A stretch of DNA of 64,000 nucleotides from NCBI RefSeq assembly GCF_000002425.4, contig NC_037255.1, forward strand, positions 8,517,458 through 8,581,457. The letters are read 5' to 3'. Positions 61,294 to 64,000 of this stretch are shown piece by piece. Both the position numbers and the translations under genes were made by a program. Position 1 is the first letter of the stretch; each line of letters starts with the position of its first letter. The stretch is from Physcomitrium patens (lineage: Eukaryota; Streptophyta; Bryopsida; Funariales; Funariaceae). The notes below the pieces were generated by a model that made no database searches, had not been told where the DNA came from, and worked only from the letters and a program-made list of their open reading frames with translations.

Positions 61294-63780
61294 TGTTAGG
61301 GACATAATCCTTAGAACCTTTTAGAGACAAGTTTCTAAAACCTTCTAGAAGCAAGTCTCTGAAACCTTCTAGAAGCTTCTTAGTTGGCAGAAGATATTAG
61401 GGACATAGTCCTTAGAACCTTCTAGAGATAAGTTTCTAGAACCTTCTAGAAACAAGTCTCTGGAACCTTTTAGAGGCTTCCTAGTTGGTAGAAGTTGCTT
61501 GAGAAGCTTCTTAAATAGAAGTATATATTGGAATCGAGGTTGAAGAGTTCTTCAGCCTCGACAACACATTTCTTGGAGCTCTAGCTCACCTCTCTGGTGT
61601 TGATCTCATCTAATTAATCTAGTTCTTACCAGTTCTTCTTGAACTTCTTGTTAGATCTCGAGTCTGTATTTCTGTGTCCGTGATAGTTTGTCAAGACTAT
61701 AATCACCTTAGATATCAGAGCTAGTTTCTTCTTTATTAGAGTCTGGATTATCCCTCTGCTTGGAAGTGTACTAGCATTTAAGAAGTTGCGGATTACCCTC
61801 TTTTAAATTGATACTTCGTTTATTATAATATTGAAATCTTATTCTTCTTAGAGAGAGTGGATTACCCCTTTTCTTGAAGCTCTTAAGGCATTTTAGAGGT
61901 TGCAGAGTACCCTCCTCTAAACCAATATTGTCTTCTTGTAGAGTCATTTCTGTCCTTCTCTTAGAATGGCCGGAGGCCTAGACATTAGTATGATGGAAAG
62001 TTCAGAGTTCCAATTAGATGCTATCATGAATGCCCTCGCTACGTTATCGCAAAGAACTCTAGAGATTGAAGGAGTCATGGCAAGGCTTCATAATCATGGA
62101 GCATCTGGGATGGCACAATCTAGGTTGCACCAGCCTCAAACTTCTGTACTTGGAGAAGCAACTTTGCCTCAAGTTCGATAAGCACCGTTGATTCTACAAC
62201 ATAAGGAGCCTCGAGTTAGCCTTCCGGACAAGTTCAATGGTACACGTTCCAAGTTTCAAGGATTCGTCAACCAAATCAGGTTGATAATAGTTTTACAGCC
62301 CGAACGCTATCCAACTTAGGAGTCACGTGTTGGGCTTGTTGGAACCTTACTTACAGGACAAGCTCTATCATGGTTTGCTCTTTTGTTTGAGAAACGATCA
62401 TCCATACTAAACAACTTTGAAACCTTTTTGGAGGCATTTGTGGAAGCATTTGGTGAATACGAGAAGGTTTGATGGGCTACAACAAAGATCTGGTCACTAA
62501 GACAAGAGATGCGCTTTACATCAGTCTATGCATCGGACTTCAAGCAATTAGCATGCCACATCAATTGGGATGAAGAAGCGTTGATGAGTCAATTCTATTG
62601 GGGTTTAAGGGACAATGTGAAGGATTTGCTGTTAACTCTTCCTGATCCACAAATGCTCAACGAAGCTATTAGCCAAGTTGTGAAGTGCGATAACCGCCTA
62701 TTTCAATGCCGCCAAGACCAATGTTCAAGACAACATATGATTCGTCACACCCCAATTATGTCAGCAAGCTGCAAGAATTCACATTCAGAGGTAGAAGTCA
62801 TGCAAATTGATGCGATATATGTCGAATCCCTTACTTTAGAAGAAAATAAGCGGCATATGGAGGAAGATCTATGCTTGTATTACGGTGAAGAAGGCCATAA
62901 AGTTGGAAACTGTCCCAAGAAGCAAAATCGATGTATTGTCAAGATTAAAGGGATGTTTATTCAAGAAAACGAGGATGCCCAGCCACAATAGGAACCATGT
63001 GGCTGGACAGTGAAATATCGCAACAACAACCAGGTTCCTTTCTTTCCGCTCAACCTGCCCTTTATTTTACAATCCCTTTGCTTAGTGGCCCTCAAAAACT
63101 GAGAACCTTAGCATTATTAGATTCAAAAGCATCTGCTTGTTTCTTAGACGAAGAATTTATGAAGCATCATAAGATCCTTTTAGTACAAAAATCCAAACCT
63201 GTTCACGTTGAGGTTATAGATGGGCGACCTTTATTGTCTGGTAGTATCACCCATGAATCAGAATCTATAGAAGTGACGTTTAAGGGCCATAGTAGTCATA
63301 TTATTTTTAATATTATTAGAACCCCATCAAATCCTATTATTCTTGGTCTTTCTTGATTGGAAAAGCATAACCCATCCACAGATTGGAAGTTGCAGAAGAT
63401 GACCTTTCCCACAAAACCATCCAAGAGCAAGCCTAGTAGAAAACCCCGAATAGAGAAATCCTTATTTATTGGAGCAAGAGTGTTTATAAGATTGTCTAAG
63501 GAAGGCACACCGTTTGTCATTTATGTGGCTCCAACTATCGTGGAGAAGATCTTGACAACAAGTATACCGGAGCAATATAAGGATTTTAAAGACGTGTTTC
63601 AAAAGAAAAATGTCGACATGCTACTGGAACACAGACCATATGATTGCGCCATAGACTTACAGGAAGGAGCACAACTGTCTTTTGGCCCAATCTACAATCT
63701 ATCGCAGATGGAGTTGGCGGAGTTGCGGAAGTAGATCGATGAGAATCTAGGTAAGAACTTCATCCATCATTCAAAATTAA
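61294..63780 (+). mobile_element. Element C: Ty3/gypsy retrotransposon, left part
   Basis: The 5' LTR is about 61294-61685 (TGTTAGGGAC start), with an internal near-duplication of its first ~100 bases (61294 and about 61397). A TATCAGAGC motif near 61713-61721 resembles the primer-binding site complementary to initiator Met tRNA. Gag begins at 61966 (MAGGLDISMMESSEFQLDAI), with the core block NQIRLIIVLQPERYP and a knuckle region near 62870-62920. A protease-like region lies at about 63050-63350 and the reverse transcriptase approach at about 63560-63735. Recognisable sequence stops near 63780. It is the least decayed element in the window, with only a handful of lesions. The gag style resembles chromoviruses of fungi and non-seed plants. 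Confidence 0.75.
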
Positions 63781-64000
63781 TGAGCGAACGTGGGAGCTAG
63801 CTAAAAATCTCGCCAATGCACCACAAAAGGTATAAGAATTTCATCAACAACATCCTCATAAACCTAAGTCGATTCGACGATAGCTTCCTTCTGAAGCTTG
63901 CTCACTGTGACTGTCGTTTTACTTACTCTAATTAATCTAATCAGAGTAAACTTGTATAGGAGAATTTGAACACAGGAAAAGAATACCGCATGAGCTTACA
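63781..64000. other. Unassigned sequence at the right edge
   Basis: Element C similarity ends near 63780, before the main reverse transcriptase blocks. The last 220 bases match nothing else in the window that I could see. It may be another insertion, a rearrangement, or flanking DNA. Confidence 0.35.

Noticed and set aside
1-64000. tRNA or rRNA genes
   Set aside because: No cloverleaf with A and B boxes and no rRNA-like block was seen by eye; a tRNA search program would be decisive.

Overview
The window is nuclear DNA of a land plant. The host genes have GT-AG introns and include a nuclear RbcS, a plastid-type ClpR2 and a plant-style LEA/TMEM205 protein. The RbcS sequence and chromodomain gypsy elements that resemble fungal-like chromoviruses point to a non-seed plant, most likely a moss or other bryophyte; the species is not identified. 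Exon models below were built by eye from splice sites, reading phase and family similarity.

Layout. 0-19.4 kb is gene-bearing and of moderate GC. It holds the 3' part of a LEA-repeat/TMEM205-like membrane protein gene (+), a 952-residue intronless membrane-anchored low-complexity protein (-), a long stretch without a recognised gene, poly(ADP-ribose) glycohydrolase (-, three exons) and an intronless DNA topoisomerase I (-). An orphan-looking TATA promoter (+) lies at the edge of this block. 19.4-36.7 kb is a very AT-rich island of decayed LTR retrotransposons nested up to four deep. 36.7-43.4 kb is a second gene island: CLPR2 (+, seven exons), a p24/EMP24 cargo-receptor gene (-) and RbcS (-, three exons). 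43.4-64 kb is again retrotransposon: an old solo LTR, a copia remnant, then a chain of gypsy elements each interrupted by the next (A2, A-m1, A-m2, B, C). The nest is still open at the right edge of the window.

How the genes relate. CLPR2 and RbcS both serve the chloroplast: a non-catalytic subunit of the stromal Clp protease core and the small subunit of Rubisco. PARG and TOP1 both act on nuclear DNA metabolism and lie in tandem on one strand. No operon-like or cluster logic is visible. The most distinctive feature is the retrotransposon architecture, made of at least four repeat families (A gypsy-chromovirus, B long-LTR element, C gypsy, D 1.7-kb TG...CA repeat) with resolvable insertion order. 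All these elements are decayed fossils within the part seen here.
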